Shown piece after piece: positions 34,817-47,600 of a DNA stretch of 64,000 bases (its first letter is position 1; every line of letters begins with the position of its first letter). Made by a program: the position numbers and the translations under genes. The DNA comes from Anagrus nilaparvatae. Taxonomy: Eukaryota; Arthropoda; Insecta; Hymenoptera; Mymaridae. The stretch is from assembly GCA_022575985.1 (NCBI GenBank), contig JAKSXM010000132.1, positions 13,888,001 to 13,952,000 on the forward strand. The letters are read 5' to 3'. The notes under the pieces are model-generated. The model did no database searches and was not told where the DNA came from. It saw only the letters and a program-made list of their open reading frames with translations.

Positions 34817-35303
34817 AGAATATTATTTTTGGTGAATATTTCGACCTAGAGAGCTAATTAAATAAATCTGTGATTTATTAAACTCGACATGATACGTGGA
34901 TGCCTTCTGCAATCACTTTTTTTATTTTTAACGTATCAAGCAGTTTTAAATTTTTTCAAATTTTACATAATCAAGAATTTATTAATAATTTTTTAAAAAT
35001 TCAATTTCATCGAAATTAATTTTTTAAAAACTTAGAAATATTAGAAATAATATTTTAAGCCTAAAAAAGGCAGAAAAAAATTTCAAGAAAAAAATCCCTC
35101 CTGGTGGATTTGAAGCCACGACCTTCAGATTGCTAGTCTGAATTTTTGATTATGTAAAATTTGAAAAAATTTAAAATTGCTTGATACGTTAAAAATAAAA
35201 AAAGTGATTGCAGAAGGCATCCACGTATCATATCGAGTTTAATAAATCACAGATTTATTTAATTAGCTCTCTAGGTCGAAATATTCACCAAAAATAATAT
35301 TCT
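34817..35303. repeat. Inverted repeat with a half-tRNA loop, next to the Penelope element
   Basis: Arms of about 160 bp (34817-34981 and 35144-35303) pair with few mismatches; blocks include TCGACCTAGAGAGCTAATTA and GGATGCCTTCTGCAATCAC. CTCTATCGGGTTT occurs just outside on the left (about 34768) and again at 35302, a candidate long target duplication. The right end abuts the truncated Penelope-like reading frame, so this may be a product of its insertion or a separate element. Confidence 0.75.
35096..35142 (-). tRNA. 3' half of a tRNA (pseudogene), anticodon loop CTAGCAA
   Basis: On the minus strand an anticodon arm (TCAGA CTAGCAA TCTGA), a variable region AGGTC, a T-arm-like GTGGCTTCAAATCCAC and an acceptor-like AGGAGGG follow in order, then a T7 run. 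The anticodon position reads AGC. The T loop has one extra base and the 5' half (acceptor and D arm) is absent, so it cannot be a working gene. It lies in the loop of the inverted repeat. Confidence 0.5.
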
Positions 35304-35312
35304 CTATCGGGT

Positions 35313-36750
35313 TTGTTCAAATTTAATTATTTTTTCTGCTTTTTTATACTTTTAAATATTAATGGAAATGATTTGGGTGGAAGAAATAACCAAGTGAAAC
35401 GGAATTTCCAAAAATTCACAACTCATGTGATCCTTATGCATATTTATAATTATTTACGAAATAAGTTAAAAAATATTAATATACCGGATGATTACATCTT
35501 AGTATCATTAGATGTACAATCACTTTTTACGAATATTTCGGTGGAACTTGTAATCCAGAGTTTGGACCGTCGATGTGATGAAATTAGACGCAAGTGTCCA
35601 TTGCCCTTTGAAGATGTTATCGATACGGTTAGATTTATATTCAATAATACATTTTTCACCTTCAAGGGCAAAGTTTATAAACAGATTTTGGGGTCTCCCA
35701 TGGGATCGCCAATATCACCTCTTTTTGCGGACTTAGTTATGGATATGTTAGAAACTGAGTGTTTAGCACAATTAGGATTTCAACCACTGTTTTATTTACG
35801 CTATGTTGATGACATCCTATTGTGTATTCCGAAAGATAAAGTTAATTTTACAGTGGATATTTTTAATCGGTTTAATAACAACTTAAAATTTACACATGAA
35901 GTCGAATCTAATAACAGCATAAATTTTTTAGATTTAAAACTTATAAGAACGGAAGCGAACAACGAAATTATTACAAATTGGTACCAAAAACCAACTTTTT
36001 CAGGGCGCGTTTTAAGCTTTAAATCGAACCATCCGAGACATCAAAAAATAGCGATGGTTTACAATCTTGTGGACAAGGCAACCCTACTTTCTGACGCGCA
36101 AATTCACGATAAAAATTTAAAATACGTGAAATCAATATTACTATTAAATGACTATCCACTGCATTTCATAAATAAATATATCAAAAAACGGAAATTTGTG
36201 AACTCTCATCACGACGGTATTAACTTGAGAGACATACGCAGCCGAATTTATGCACAAAAACTAAAAATAAAATTACCACTAAAAACGCATTATTTTGATG
36301 AAATTTCGCACCTTATGAAACAGTTTAACATTTTGCCCATCGTATACGTAAAAGATAACTTATCGAAAATTATTACTAAAAACAAGGACATAATACCATT
36401 ATTATCGCGGCCGAATTGTGTATACTTACTAAAATGTACTAAGTGCCAAGCCTCATATGTTGGAGAAACAAAAAAAGCTTTAAGGTATCGGGTAAATAAA
36501 CATAGACGCGATGTTAATAACGAACTTAATGAGGTGATACCTAAACATTGTAAAAATGGGCATATTATGGATTGGGAATCACCGCGAATTATTGATATCG
36601 AGCCGGTTTACAGAAAACGGACGATTTCCGAGTTAGCTCATATGCACCAACAACCCTATCCGTTAAATTCCAAAGATGACGTAAATAAACTACATCGTCC
36701 ATATAAGCCGGTATTTAAAACAATGTGTCGTTTTTTCAAGACAATTTCTT

Positions 36751-36752
<2 letters not shown>
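35313..36752 (+). CDS. Penelope-like element protein: reverse transcriptase plus GIY-YIG endonuclease (5' truncated)
   Basis: This is the replication protein of a Penelope-like retroelement, which copies RNA to DNA and uses a C-terminal GIY-YIG nuclease to nick the target. RT blocks are clear: SLDVQSLF (65-72, first catalytic Asp), GSPMGSPISP (127-136), YVDD (164-167, catalytic Asp pair) and FLDLKL (205-210). The GIY-YIG domain follows: CVYLLKC (369-375), SYVGET (381-386), Arg 391/393, His 397 and Glu 440. The first 35 or so residues look like flanking sequence read through, since the family's N-terminal part of several hundred residues is missing. The ATG is therefore not the true start. The frame is otherwise intact to TAG, so the insertion is fairly young. 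Confidence 0.92.

Positions 36753-36790
<38 letters not shown>
36752..36790. repeat. (TA)n microsatellite
   Basis: About 19 uninterrupted AT dinucleotides starting at the stop codon of the Penelope-like frame, ending in ACACACGC. Confidence 0.95.
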
Positions 36791-36798
<8 letters not shown>

Positions 36799-37246
36799 GC
36801 ATTGTATGTATATAAAATTAAAAAGCAAAAACAAAATTATTACTTTTCTCCGTATGTTCCTATAAAACCCTTTAAATTTAAATCTCGTTATAACATAAAC
36901 AAAAATTAATGACAAACTCACATTTTAGTAATGTATTATACGTATGTGTATATTTAAAATTTTATATATATGTGTCACACTTCCTATAACTATATTAAAA
37001 TAATCGGTACTTAAGAAAAAAATTGTAATCCGAATCTAATAAAATATCCAACGTACTTTAAATTTTAGACTTTAATAAAAAAATAAAATAAAAATAGTCT
37101 CAGTTTTACATCAGACTCAGTGATATGAGTGTATAAATATTATACACACAAAAATTGTTAAATCGGTAAATGAACATACATATATTGTAAATTTTAATAT
37201 TGTGAGAAAAAAATTTTTTTAATTTTTATTAATTATGTAATTTTAG

Positions 37247-37283
37247 CTTGATAAGGTCAACAAATCAGTTGACGAAACGTCGC
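37247..37283 (+). ncRNA. Candidate degenerate hammerhead ribozyme of the Penelope-like element
   Basis: CTTGATAAG, then a perfect six-pair stem GTCAAC/GTTGAC with loop AAATCA, then GAAACGTC. The order matches a hammerhead core (CUGAUGA, stem II, GAAA). The first half is imperfect: one extra base, and A where the catalytic G8 should be. Penelope-like elements are known to carry hammerhead motifs. If it is one, it is probably inactive. Confidence 0.35.
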
Positions 37284-37330
37284 TTTAACAACAGCAATAA
37301 AAAAATTTTGTAAACTATACATAAATTTTT

Positions 37331-38483
37331 TCATTTTATTCCATTTGGTCAATAAATTCAAAAAATATTCTATTATTTAAATAATTAATAAATGTTAATA
37401 ATTATTTATGAATATTCTTGAATCCAATTAAAAAGCAATAAAAAAAGAATTTTTATAATAAAATCATTTCTTTATTTTATTCACATTTTATACAGTATAA
37501 AATTGGTTTAAATCAATAATATGTAATCTAAGGAATCGACTAATAAACTATAAAAATATTCTTATAATATTAACAACATAAAATTTCATTTTAAATTTAA
37601 TTATAAATAAAAAAAAAATTTATTTTTCAATTTTAAAACAAAAATAATGATTTAAATAAAATTTTATTTTTAATATAAATATTGACAATATAAATTAAAA
37701 GATTTTTCTTCAATTTGACCTTTTTTATTAAATGGTCCCAAAATATTTAACCAGCATAATGAGGCACTTTTTTTTTTAATAAAAACAGTAACTTACATAC
37801 TTTACAAAATATTAAACCATATTTTCTTGTTTTATTTAATGAAATATTATCATTCAAACATCTTATACAATTTATTAAACATTCATTCAATTTAATGATT
37901 TTGTAATTTATTTATTTTTATTGGAAAGATTCTTAAATCCAAAAAAATATTTCTTTGATCAATTAAAATCATTAAAAATTTAATAATCCATCAGATATAT
38001 TTATATGTATACAATATTTTTTAATTGTACCAGTTTTAACAAAATTATAATACAAATAATTATAATCTATAAGTAATTAAATCTATTATTTTATACAAAT
38101 TTATTTATCAAAAAAATTTAAAGACATGATTTGCATATTAGGAGAGTATTTTCTTTATGATGATGAAATTTAGCATATTTTTTTGCCATAGATAATAGAG
38201 ATTGTCTAAAAGTCAAGATTCAAAGCTACTAACTACAAAATTTTCTTATAACCGTGTTGAATCTGGACCTCTTAATTAGGAATTAAGGATTTATTTTTTT
38301 TAAAGTTGAAATGCTTTGATATTTTTTTTGAAATATTATTATCATTGCCTTTAAGTTTTTATTTTCCTTAATATTAAAAAATTGTAAATAAGATTAATGG
38401 AATAAAAAAAGTAACTTAATGAAACTATTTATAGACCGAAAAATAATTTACAATAAATGTGTTATTTAATTTTTTAAATTTTG
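37331..38483. other. AT-rich spacer and probable 3' UTR of the minus-strand gene
   Basis: Very AT-rich with no coding potential. The part nearest 38484 is presumably 3' UTR of the thioredoxin-domain gene. No further structure was recognised. Confidence 0.5.
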
Positions 38484-38668
38484 TTACGATTGTTTTGTTT
38501 GAACTACTGGTACTGGTTCTGTTTTAAAACAGGATAATAAAAATGCGGTATATACCACAAAAACTACCCCTAATGCTATAATCATATACATATAAATATT
38601 TAATTCTGGTTGTCGAAATCGATGTTTGCGTAACCAATCAAGTACGGCATCTTCATTTTGTAAGTCAC
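38484..38668 (-). CDS. Terminal exon: unit 9 C-half plus membrane helix
   Basis: TTTCAG acceptor, (G)DLQNEDAVLDWLRKHRFRQ, a hydrophobic helix (MYMIIALGVVFVVYTAFLL), then SCFKTEPVPVVQTKQS and TAA. This gives a single-pass membrane anchor with a short C-terminal tail. It is the counterpart of the exon at 60995-61206. Confidence 0.85.
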
Positions 38669-41600
38669 CTGAAACATTATATTCATTTTAATAAAAATTT
38701 TGATTAAATTAATCCTCAGAGGATAAATAGGAATGGATATATGACCCCCCGACCCAGAATATTGCCGTGCCCTGAAAATCTAAGCAAATAAAATACAAGA
38801 AAATTGGACTTCCTTTGGCCTAATTAATATTATTAATTAAATACCTTGTACACACAGGGAGGGAATTTTTAAGGGTTGCAATCGCTAGAGAGCTTATTTT
38901 CTTGTAGGAAATTATCCAACGGGCTCATTTTCTAGGAGGGCACTAGGCCGTACAACGGTAAATAGGTATTAGTCTAAACTAGTTTTAAACAATACAGAAT
39001 TTTTATTTATATAACGTAGGTAATAAATAGCCATTTTTTAAACAAAGGGAAAAATTGTTTTTGCATTCAGCTGTATGCACTGCAAAAAGCATGTAAAAGT
39101 CGAGTCCCTTATTTTTAAATAATTGAAAACGTAAATTTATATGTATTGGGAAAAAAATCATTTGTTTAGGATAGGAATGCTTTTTTGCGCTAGGTATGTA
39201 AAATTATTATTTTTACAATTAGAGTGAATGTTCGGCAGGCAGATCATTTAGGGCTGTTAGCGCATGCAATTAAAGAACTTCTTAGATTCTCTTTCATTCA
39301 ACATCGTATTTTATCTTAAATTTAAATTTTTACTTCATATATCTTAATGATGTGAATTATAATACAAAAATCTTTTAGCGAATTTTTTGAATTTCTTTTT
39401 GACAATTTTCGAGGGAAATTTACACAGCTTTTAACATTTTCCAATTATAAGGTAAATAAATTTTAAAAATCTTTTTGAATTTTCATCTACTTTCTTAACA
39501 TATGGGTCTTAAAAGAAGTAACTGATAAGTTTTGTTCACGAAGTCAGTTAAATATGTGACATGGATTCACACATGAAGAAATTTTAATAAATAAGAAACT
39601 CTAAAGCACAAGAAAATGCAAAAACTTGATATTTCTTAATTTTATTCGTTATGATATAAAATATACGCAAATTAAATTAATCTAGGAGAAAATAAAATTA
39701 TTTTACCTCGAAATATGCTTGGGAACCTTTTTCTAAAATAAACAATCGCAGGTAATTTCGTTACACCCCATTTTCTTGCATAACGTGTATCAGCTAATTT
39801 GACAAAATTAATACCAAGATTATCTGTTTCATCATCAATATTTTCTAATTTCTCATTTATTTCGTCACTTTCTTTATTATCATGTTCATCTGTTCAAAAA
39901 TCATAAAACGTTGATTTATTGTAAAATATAAATAAATTAAATTTTAAAGAAACTTACAAAAAAATACAGCTAAAAATTCATTTTCATCGAGTAATTTGTC
40001 TAACATTTTTTTATTAACATCAACAATTTCATTTTTTAATTCAAAAATGTCTTGTGATGTAAGCCATTGAAGGATTTTATCTTCTTGTGTAAGATCTCCA
40101 TCGTACAATATAGGCACTCTTTTTCTAAAGTATACCAATGATGGGATAGTTGTAATTTGATATTTTTCAGCAGCTTCAGAACTTGAAACTTTAACAAAAT
40201 CTATACCAAATAAATCAGCCTCGCCATCAATTTTTTCTAAAGCATCCATAATTTCATCACACTCTGGGCAGTCGTCATCGTCTTTAATACAGAAATGAGC
40301 ATTGCAATAAACAATTTATTTTTATCTCAAATAGGCTACTTAAAAATAAATACTTACAAAAAAATACAGCCAGAAAAGGGGATTCATCAAGAAGCCTTTC
40401 TAACATTCTATCATTAACTGATTCGATTTCATCCGCCAATTCCCTGTTATCATCATCTATTAACCACTCTAGAACTGATTCTTCATTTTGAAGATCCCCT
40501 GCGAATTTAATTGTTAATAAATTCAATACTATTTATCAATTAAATAGTAAATATTATAAGTTATATTCATACCTTCGTATAAAAGTGGATTCCCATTTCT
40601 AAAATATACTAATGCTGGAAAAGTCTTGATCGAGTACCTTTTTGCTAACTGAGGATCTTGAATTTTAACTAAGTGAATTCCAAAAACATCACATTCATCA
40701 TCAATTTTTTCTAAATCTTCAAGAATTTCATCACAAACGTGGCAATTTTCTTTATCTTTAAAAAAAAAAAATTCATTAAAAATTTGTTAAGATATTAATT
40801 TTTAATAATAATAAAAAATTACAAAAATAAACAGCTAAATATTGTGTATCCTCAACAAAAGTTTCCAACATAACTCGAGTTATTAGTTCTATTCGATCTT
40901 CAGTTTTCTGGGCTATCAACCACTGTAATACTTCTTCTTCTTCGCCTAAGTTTCCTTCGAACATATTTGGTATTTCATTTTCAAAATAAACAAGGATTGG
41001 AAAATCTGTTACTCCATAATCTTCAGCTACTTTAAAGTCCTAATTAATTAAATTTAAAAATTAATTTATTGTAATTTTTTTGTTTATCCCTGGTCAATTT
41101 ATTTGTATTTACCTGTGTTTTTACAAAAGTTATTCCATGCCTTTCACAATCATCGTCAATGTTTTCAAGTTCTTCTAAGACTCCAGTACATTGTTCACAA
41201 TCGTCACTATCTAAAAATATTTGGTATAAATTATTTCAAGGAATAAAAAAAATATTTAATTTAAAATTTTTACAAGATATAAGTTAGCAACAAAAGTCAA
41301 ATTCCACAAGCAAATTAAAAGCTGTTTAATAAAAGCGAATGTTTAGCAATTGTGACTAAAATTATCTTATGAAAGAATATTATAAGACTAACAGTAAAAA
41401 TTTTCTGAATATGGAGAATTTATTTATGAGAAAGTAACTACTGTTGAAAATTATCAAAGTATAATTCGTGCTAAAATAGCTATTTTTTAAACAAGGGATA
41501 GAATATTGATTCCGTCTTTGCAAGCAGTTTTATGCACGTGCGATCCGATCATAGCGAGCGAGTGCAGACAGCATGCAAAAGTCGAAATCTATATTTTCTC

Positions 41601-44600
41601 CCGTGGTTTAAAACATAGTTTTGCATATAATGGGCAAAAAAGCCGTCTCCCAAGGGTAGAAAATAGGCTTTTTTTGCTCTAGATATGTAAATATTTTTTG
41701 ATTTTTGGAAATATGAGGGGTTTTTGACTCAGGTACATAAATAATAATTTATATGTCTTAAATGACATTGTACCATCAGTTTCTTCACCTCCCTCAGTCT
41801 CGTTGGTTGGTTCCTTATGTTTTGGTTCCTTATGACGCTTCTGCTTGCGAAAAGATTTTGATTGACACAGGTCGCAAAGCGTACTGTTCCCTATGTAATT
41901 AGTAAATTGTTTTTTTTTTTGTTCTTAAGCGTAATTTAATAATTATAATTACTTTTTAATTAAATTTTTTAATATCAACTCTATATGAAAATAACTTAAT
42001 AAATAAAAGTACATTTTAACAGCAATATTTAAACACTATCTGCAATAATGTAAAAATAAATAAATTTAAGCAGCTGCTTGTATAAAAAAATGCAATTTTG
42101 CTTTGCTTTAATTTTCAAGTAAGTAAATTTTTAACATTCACTGAAATACAAGTTAATTGAAAATTTAAGCACAGTAATCTGACAGTGTAATCTTTTCTTT
42201 TTTTTTTAAATTACATAAAAATTAATTTTAAATTGATTCTTTACAATTTTAGCATATTTTATTTAATAACACAAAAATATTATTTACTTATTAAAAAATT
42301 ATTTATAGCATTAATTACATATAGCTTTGCATTGTTAAAAATGCATTGTAAAAATCTGCGTTAGTCATGTTGAAAATATTTTTTTAAATATTTAAAAAAA
42401 AAACTTAAATATCGTATAAATCAAATTATTTAAATTCCTTAAAACTAATCCTTCAATTTCAAGCTCACGAGAGATTGCAAAAAAAAATTGTTGCCAAAAT
42501 AATATCCATTAATCAAAAATCAATATAATATCAGCAAAAAATAATAAATAAAAATATCAAATAATTTTTTGAAAATATATTTTTGAAGGACTAATTTGTT
42601 TTAAAATATTTTGCTAATAAATCCTGTTATTGAATCAGCTGTAAAAATGTATAATTATTAATAAATTTTATTGATTTTATCACTTACAAAAGTATACTGC
42701 TAAAGCTTCGGATTCACGAATCAAGTTTAAAAGATCTTCACCTTCTGTAGCTTCAATAACTTCTCCTGATGGATCTTTTTGTGTGAGCAGCCATTGTAAA
42801 ATTGAATTTTCATCATACAAGTCACCTAAAAATTACATTTTATTAAAAATCTTTTTAATTTTATATTTTTGAATTACAAACCTGCATAAATTACTGGTTC
42901 TTTAGATCCCATTTTAAAGAACACTATTCCAGGAAGAGCAAAAACTCCAAATTCTTTAGCCATTTTTTTGTCATCAATTTTGACAAAATTAATTCCAACT
43001 CCATCAGCTTCATCATCAATATGCTCAATTTCAGCCAGAACACGAGCACATTGCTTGCAGTCGTCACTATCTAAAAATTAAAAAAAAATTTCCATTAATT
43101 AACGACATCAAAGACCAAACTGGTATCATTTAATAGTAAGTTTCTTTAAAAGTAGTAAACGCCCCTAATTATTTAAGAATCTAATAAAAAAAGAAGCAAC
43201 TGAGGTAGTTAGGTTTTTCTAACTTAATATGTATTATACTTACAGAAAAATACTGCAACATATTCAGAAGTTTGACGTATTTTTTGAAACATTTTTCTAT
43301 TAATTCTTTCTATATGATCGTTCAACTCCATATTTTCTGGATTTGTCAACCAATCCAATATCTCTTCTTCGTCATCAATGTCCCCATCATAGTTGATGTA
43401 TTTACCCTTTCGAAAATACGTGATTCCAGGAGGATTTCGGAATCCATATTTTTTAGCCATTAATCGATCTTTCATTTGTACAATTTTTATTCCATACTCT
43501 GAAGCTTCATCATCTATTAATTCTATGTGTCGTAAAATCCTTGGACTTTCAGGATCTTCTTCTTTGTCTTAAATTTAATTATTGAATGACTCATTTAAGG
43601 TTTTAATAATAAATATATTGCTTTTTAAAGTTCTAATAAAAAAAAAAAAAAAACTATAACTTATGTAGTCCATTCTTCGTCAAATCGGACTATACAAGCA
43701 AAACACAGTTTTTGAGATAATAGCTCTGTTTTAAACAAAGGACAAAATCTTAATTTCGACTTTGCATGCGGTTGTAAGTAAGTTCAAAACTGTTTTTGCC
43801 CTAGATATGTAAATTGTTTTTTTATAAATCTAGTTTTCTTATAATTTTCAACTAATGAAAACAAAAAATCAAGACAAGAGAATACTACTATTCCTCTAAA
43901 TATTTGATGAGACATTAGAAGTTTCAATAACTATCACGGTAGAGCTGCTTTGGTTGAATATTCAACCAATTGGTTGAATATTAAACCAAATACTGCGATT
44001 TTCAACCAAAAACTGCGATATTCAACCAAGAACTGCGAAATTCAACCAAAACTGGTTTAATTTTCAACCAAAAGCTAAAATACAAAATAAAAACGATGTT
44101 TTTATAGTACAGGGTAAGAAATGATTAGGGCATCCATTAAAAGTGAATGAATTTTATTATATTATTGTAATTAGTAATTTTTTTTGTACTACCTCTATTG
44201 GCTCTGTACATAGTATGATAAATTTTTTTAAACTTAATATTGTATGCTTTAACTTCCTGTCGTTTTACCTAATTTTTTTTTTAATAATCAAATTATTTTT
44301 TTTTATTAATTACTTTATATATGTCTCAAGAGTATGTAAAAAAAATTTATTTTTAAATCCTTCTTGTTAAATATAGTTAGAAATTATGTCGGAACTGGTC
44401 ATTGATAGAAATTATCAACACAAAATTATTCGACAAATCAATAATTCCACACAAGAAAGTTTTGCGGAATCGTTCTACTCCGAAAACCCTTGTACCGAAA
44501 AGATCAATACAAATTTTTTCTAATCGAACACAGTGGTCTGGAACGCGAAAAAAGTTTCACCACGATGCTCCCAAAAATCTCTGGTATTTTCTTATTCTAT

Positions 44601-47600
44601 AGGGTCTCCTGAGGCAGGAAATGCTTGTCCTAAAATTAAAACCGTAGCTCTCGGGGAGAACCGCCCCAATTTGAGGGTTCTTGAAGGGTCAAACAAAAAA
44701 AATTTTTTTTTTTTAATTTAACATTTTTTACATGATTTTAGACCATATAAAGTGACGAACAAGTGAGGAACACAAAAAATTTTGCTCTCCCTATAGTTTT
44801 TTTTGAGTTGGAAGGCTCAAAATCATATTTTTTCAATATTTGAAAAAAACCAATTTCCGAAATTTTTTAAATAAATTAAAATTATTTTTAATGATGGATT
44901 TATTTTTTTTCAATTGTTTAGTGATTATAATTTACTAAAATAAGTTTATTTAGGACCAAAAAATACAAATTTTCAATTTTCAAGTTCTTAGAGCAACTCA
45001 AATGTTAAATATTGGATTTTTTTAAAATTTCACAGACTTGGGATTTTTCTATCAGATTCATATGAGGTTATAAACTGGATTTAAAGACGTATTCCATAGT
45101 AATTTTTCCAGTACAATCTGAATTGGCCATTTATTTTAATATTTTACCACGATTTTTAGGAGAAAAATCCGTTTTTTTGTTTTTTGTGGTTTCAATTTTC
45201 AAGGGACCAATTTTTTAAATAGACCTGACGTGGAGCCCCGTTTCGTAGACAAATTTTATCCTTGATAGGTCGATGGAATTTTCCAACGGATATTTATGTT
45301 TTTTGGGTCGCTGAACCCGAATATGATATCAGTTTTTACCGAAAATGGTCCAGTTGCCCGTAATAGGCAACTTTTGGTTAATTTTCGGAGATTTTTTTAT
45401 TTTCGCAAGGGTTACTTATGTTTTTCGGGTCGCTGAACACGAATATGATATCGGTTTTTACCGAAAATGGTACAGTTGCCCACAATAGGCAGCTTTAGAT
45501 TAATATTCGGGGATGTTTTTATTTACACGAGGGTTACTTATGTTTTTCGGGTTGCTAAACATGCATATTATATCGGTTTTTACCGAAAATGGTTCAGTTG
45601 CCCAAAATAGGAATTTTGAGGTTTTTATTTTGCGGGTTTTTTAACGTTTTCATCTGTTACTTATGTTTTTCGGGTCCCTGAACATGAATATAACATTAGT
45701 TTTTACTAAAAATAAGTGCCCACAGTAGGTAATTTTAGGCTATTTTTTTTAGATTTTCTAAACATTTTCTATTATTATTTATGTTTTTTGGCTAGTTAAA
45801 CTGGAAAACAATATCTCTTTTTACCGAATGTGCGCTTAGACTTGTATTTAATAATTTAATAAGTTTTTCCTATACAACAAAGAATCAATAAAATAATTAG
45901 TAAATTGAAAATTAAAAATTAAAACATAAGTAACCCTCGCGAAAATAAGAAAATCTCCGAAAATTAACCGAAAGTTGCCTATTGCGGGCAACTGGACCAT
46001 TTTCGGTAAAAACTGATACCATATTCGGGTTCAGCGACCCTAAAAACATAAATACCCGTTGGAAAATTCCATCGACCTATCAAGGATAAAATTTGTCTAC
46101 GAAACGGGGTTCCACGTCAGGTCTAAAAGTTTCGCAGGTTTCAAGAAAAAATTTTTCGAATAATATTTACAAGAGTGACTTATATATTTTTTCCTCTGAA
46201 ATTCAATGAAATCACTAGTTTTTTCATCCGAAATTTTCCTTAGCCAAAAAATCATTTATTTCTATTTTTACTGGATTTGTCCAATTTCATATTTGCTATT
46301 TTGCTAAAGTAGCCAATTTGAGCCTGAAGGGTTTATAATGTGTAAAATTTTTTTAAATAAATGAATATTGAGAGAAAAACTACTCTAGAAAATATAAAAA
46401 CTTTTCTCTGTCTTGTGGTAAAAATTCACTGACCTAACCAATTTTTTAGTTACGTGAAATTGAGATTATAGGGGAATTATTACAAAATCTTTAATTAACT
46501 AGAAAGGAAAACTCCAGATGAAAAAACTAGTGATTTCATTGAATTTCAGAGGAAAAAATATATAAGTGACTATTGTAAATATTCAGAAAATTTTGTCTTA
46601 AACCCTGCGAAACTTTAGAAAATTGGTCCCTTGAAAATTGAAACCACAAAAAACAAAAAAACGGATTTTTCTCCTAAAAATCGTGGTAAAATGTTAAAAT
46701 AAATAGCGAATTTAGGTTGTACTGGAAAAATTACTATGTAATACGTCTTTAAATCCAGTTTAAAACCTCATTTGAATCTGATAGAAAAATCCCAAGTCTG
46801 TGAAATTTAAAAAAAATCCAATATTTAACATTTGAGTTGCTCTAAGACCTTGAAAATTGAAAATTTGTATTTTTTGGTCCTAAATAAACTTATTTTAGTA
46901 AATTATAATCACTAAACAATTAAAAAAAATAAATCCATCATTAAAAATAATTTTAATTTATTTAAAAAATTTCGAAAATTGGTTTTTTTCAAATATTGAA
47001 AAAATATGATTTTGAGCCTTCCAACTCAAAAAAAACTATAGGGCGAGCAAAATTTTTTGTGTTCCTCACTTGTTCGTCACTTTATATGGTCTAAAATCAT
47101 GTAAAAAATGTTAAATTAAAAAAAAAAAAAATTTTTTTTTTTTACCCCCAAGAACCCCCGAATTGGGGCGGTTCTCCCCGAGAGCTACGGTTTTAATTTT
47201 AGGACAAGCATTTCCTGCCTCAGGAGACCCTATAGAATAAGAAAATACCAGAGATTTTTGGGAGCATCGTGGTGAAACTTTTTTCGCGTTCCAGACCACT
47301 GTGCGAAATATTCAATACACTGTTTTAAGTGATATTTATTTATGCTAGCATACGAAAGAAATAAGTGTTGAATACTTTGACTAAAAAAAATTTGTGTGGA
47401 TCTTTTTAGCACAACGATTTTTGGTATAGAAATTGTTATTCTACGTAGGATAACCTTTTTAATTAGTCATTCCTCAGTTTCAGAGCCAAAAGAAGTAGTA
47501 CATAAAAAATTACTAATTACAATAATATAATAAAATTCATTCACTTTTAATGGATGCCCTGATCATTTTTTACCCTGTACTAAAAAAACATCGTTTTTAT

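Larger units (their letters stand above)
35390..37330 (+). mobile_element. Penelope-like retroelement, 5'-truncated copy
   Basis: Includes the RT/GIY-YIG frame, a (TA)n tract directly after the stop (36752-36790) and an AT-rich 3' region with the motif GTTGACGAAACGTCGC at 37268-37283. Exact ends were not found; the left limit is where family-like coding begins and the right limit is after the GAAACGTC block. Confidence 0.75.

Noticed and set aside
44533..47299. Near-identical 62-residue frames on opposite strands (44533-44721 and 47111-47299)
   Set aside because: The two arms of foldback C. The match reflects the inverted repeat, not protein conservation.
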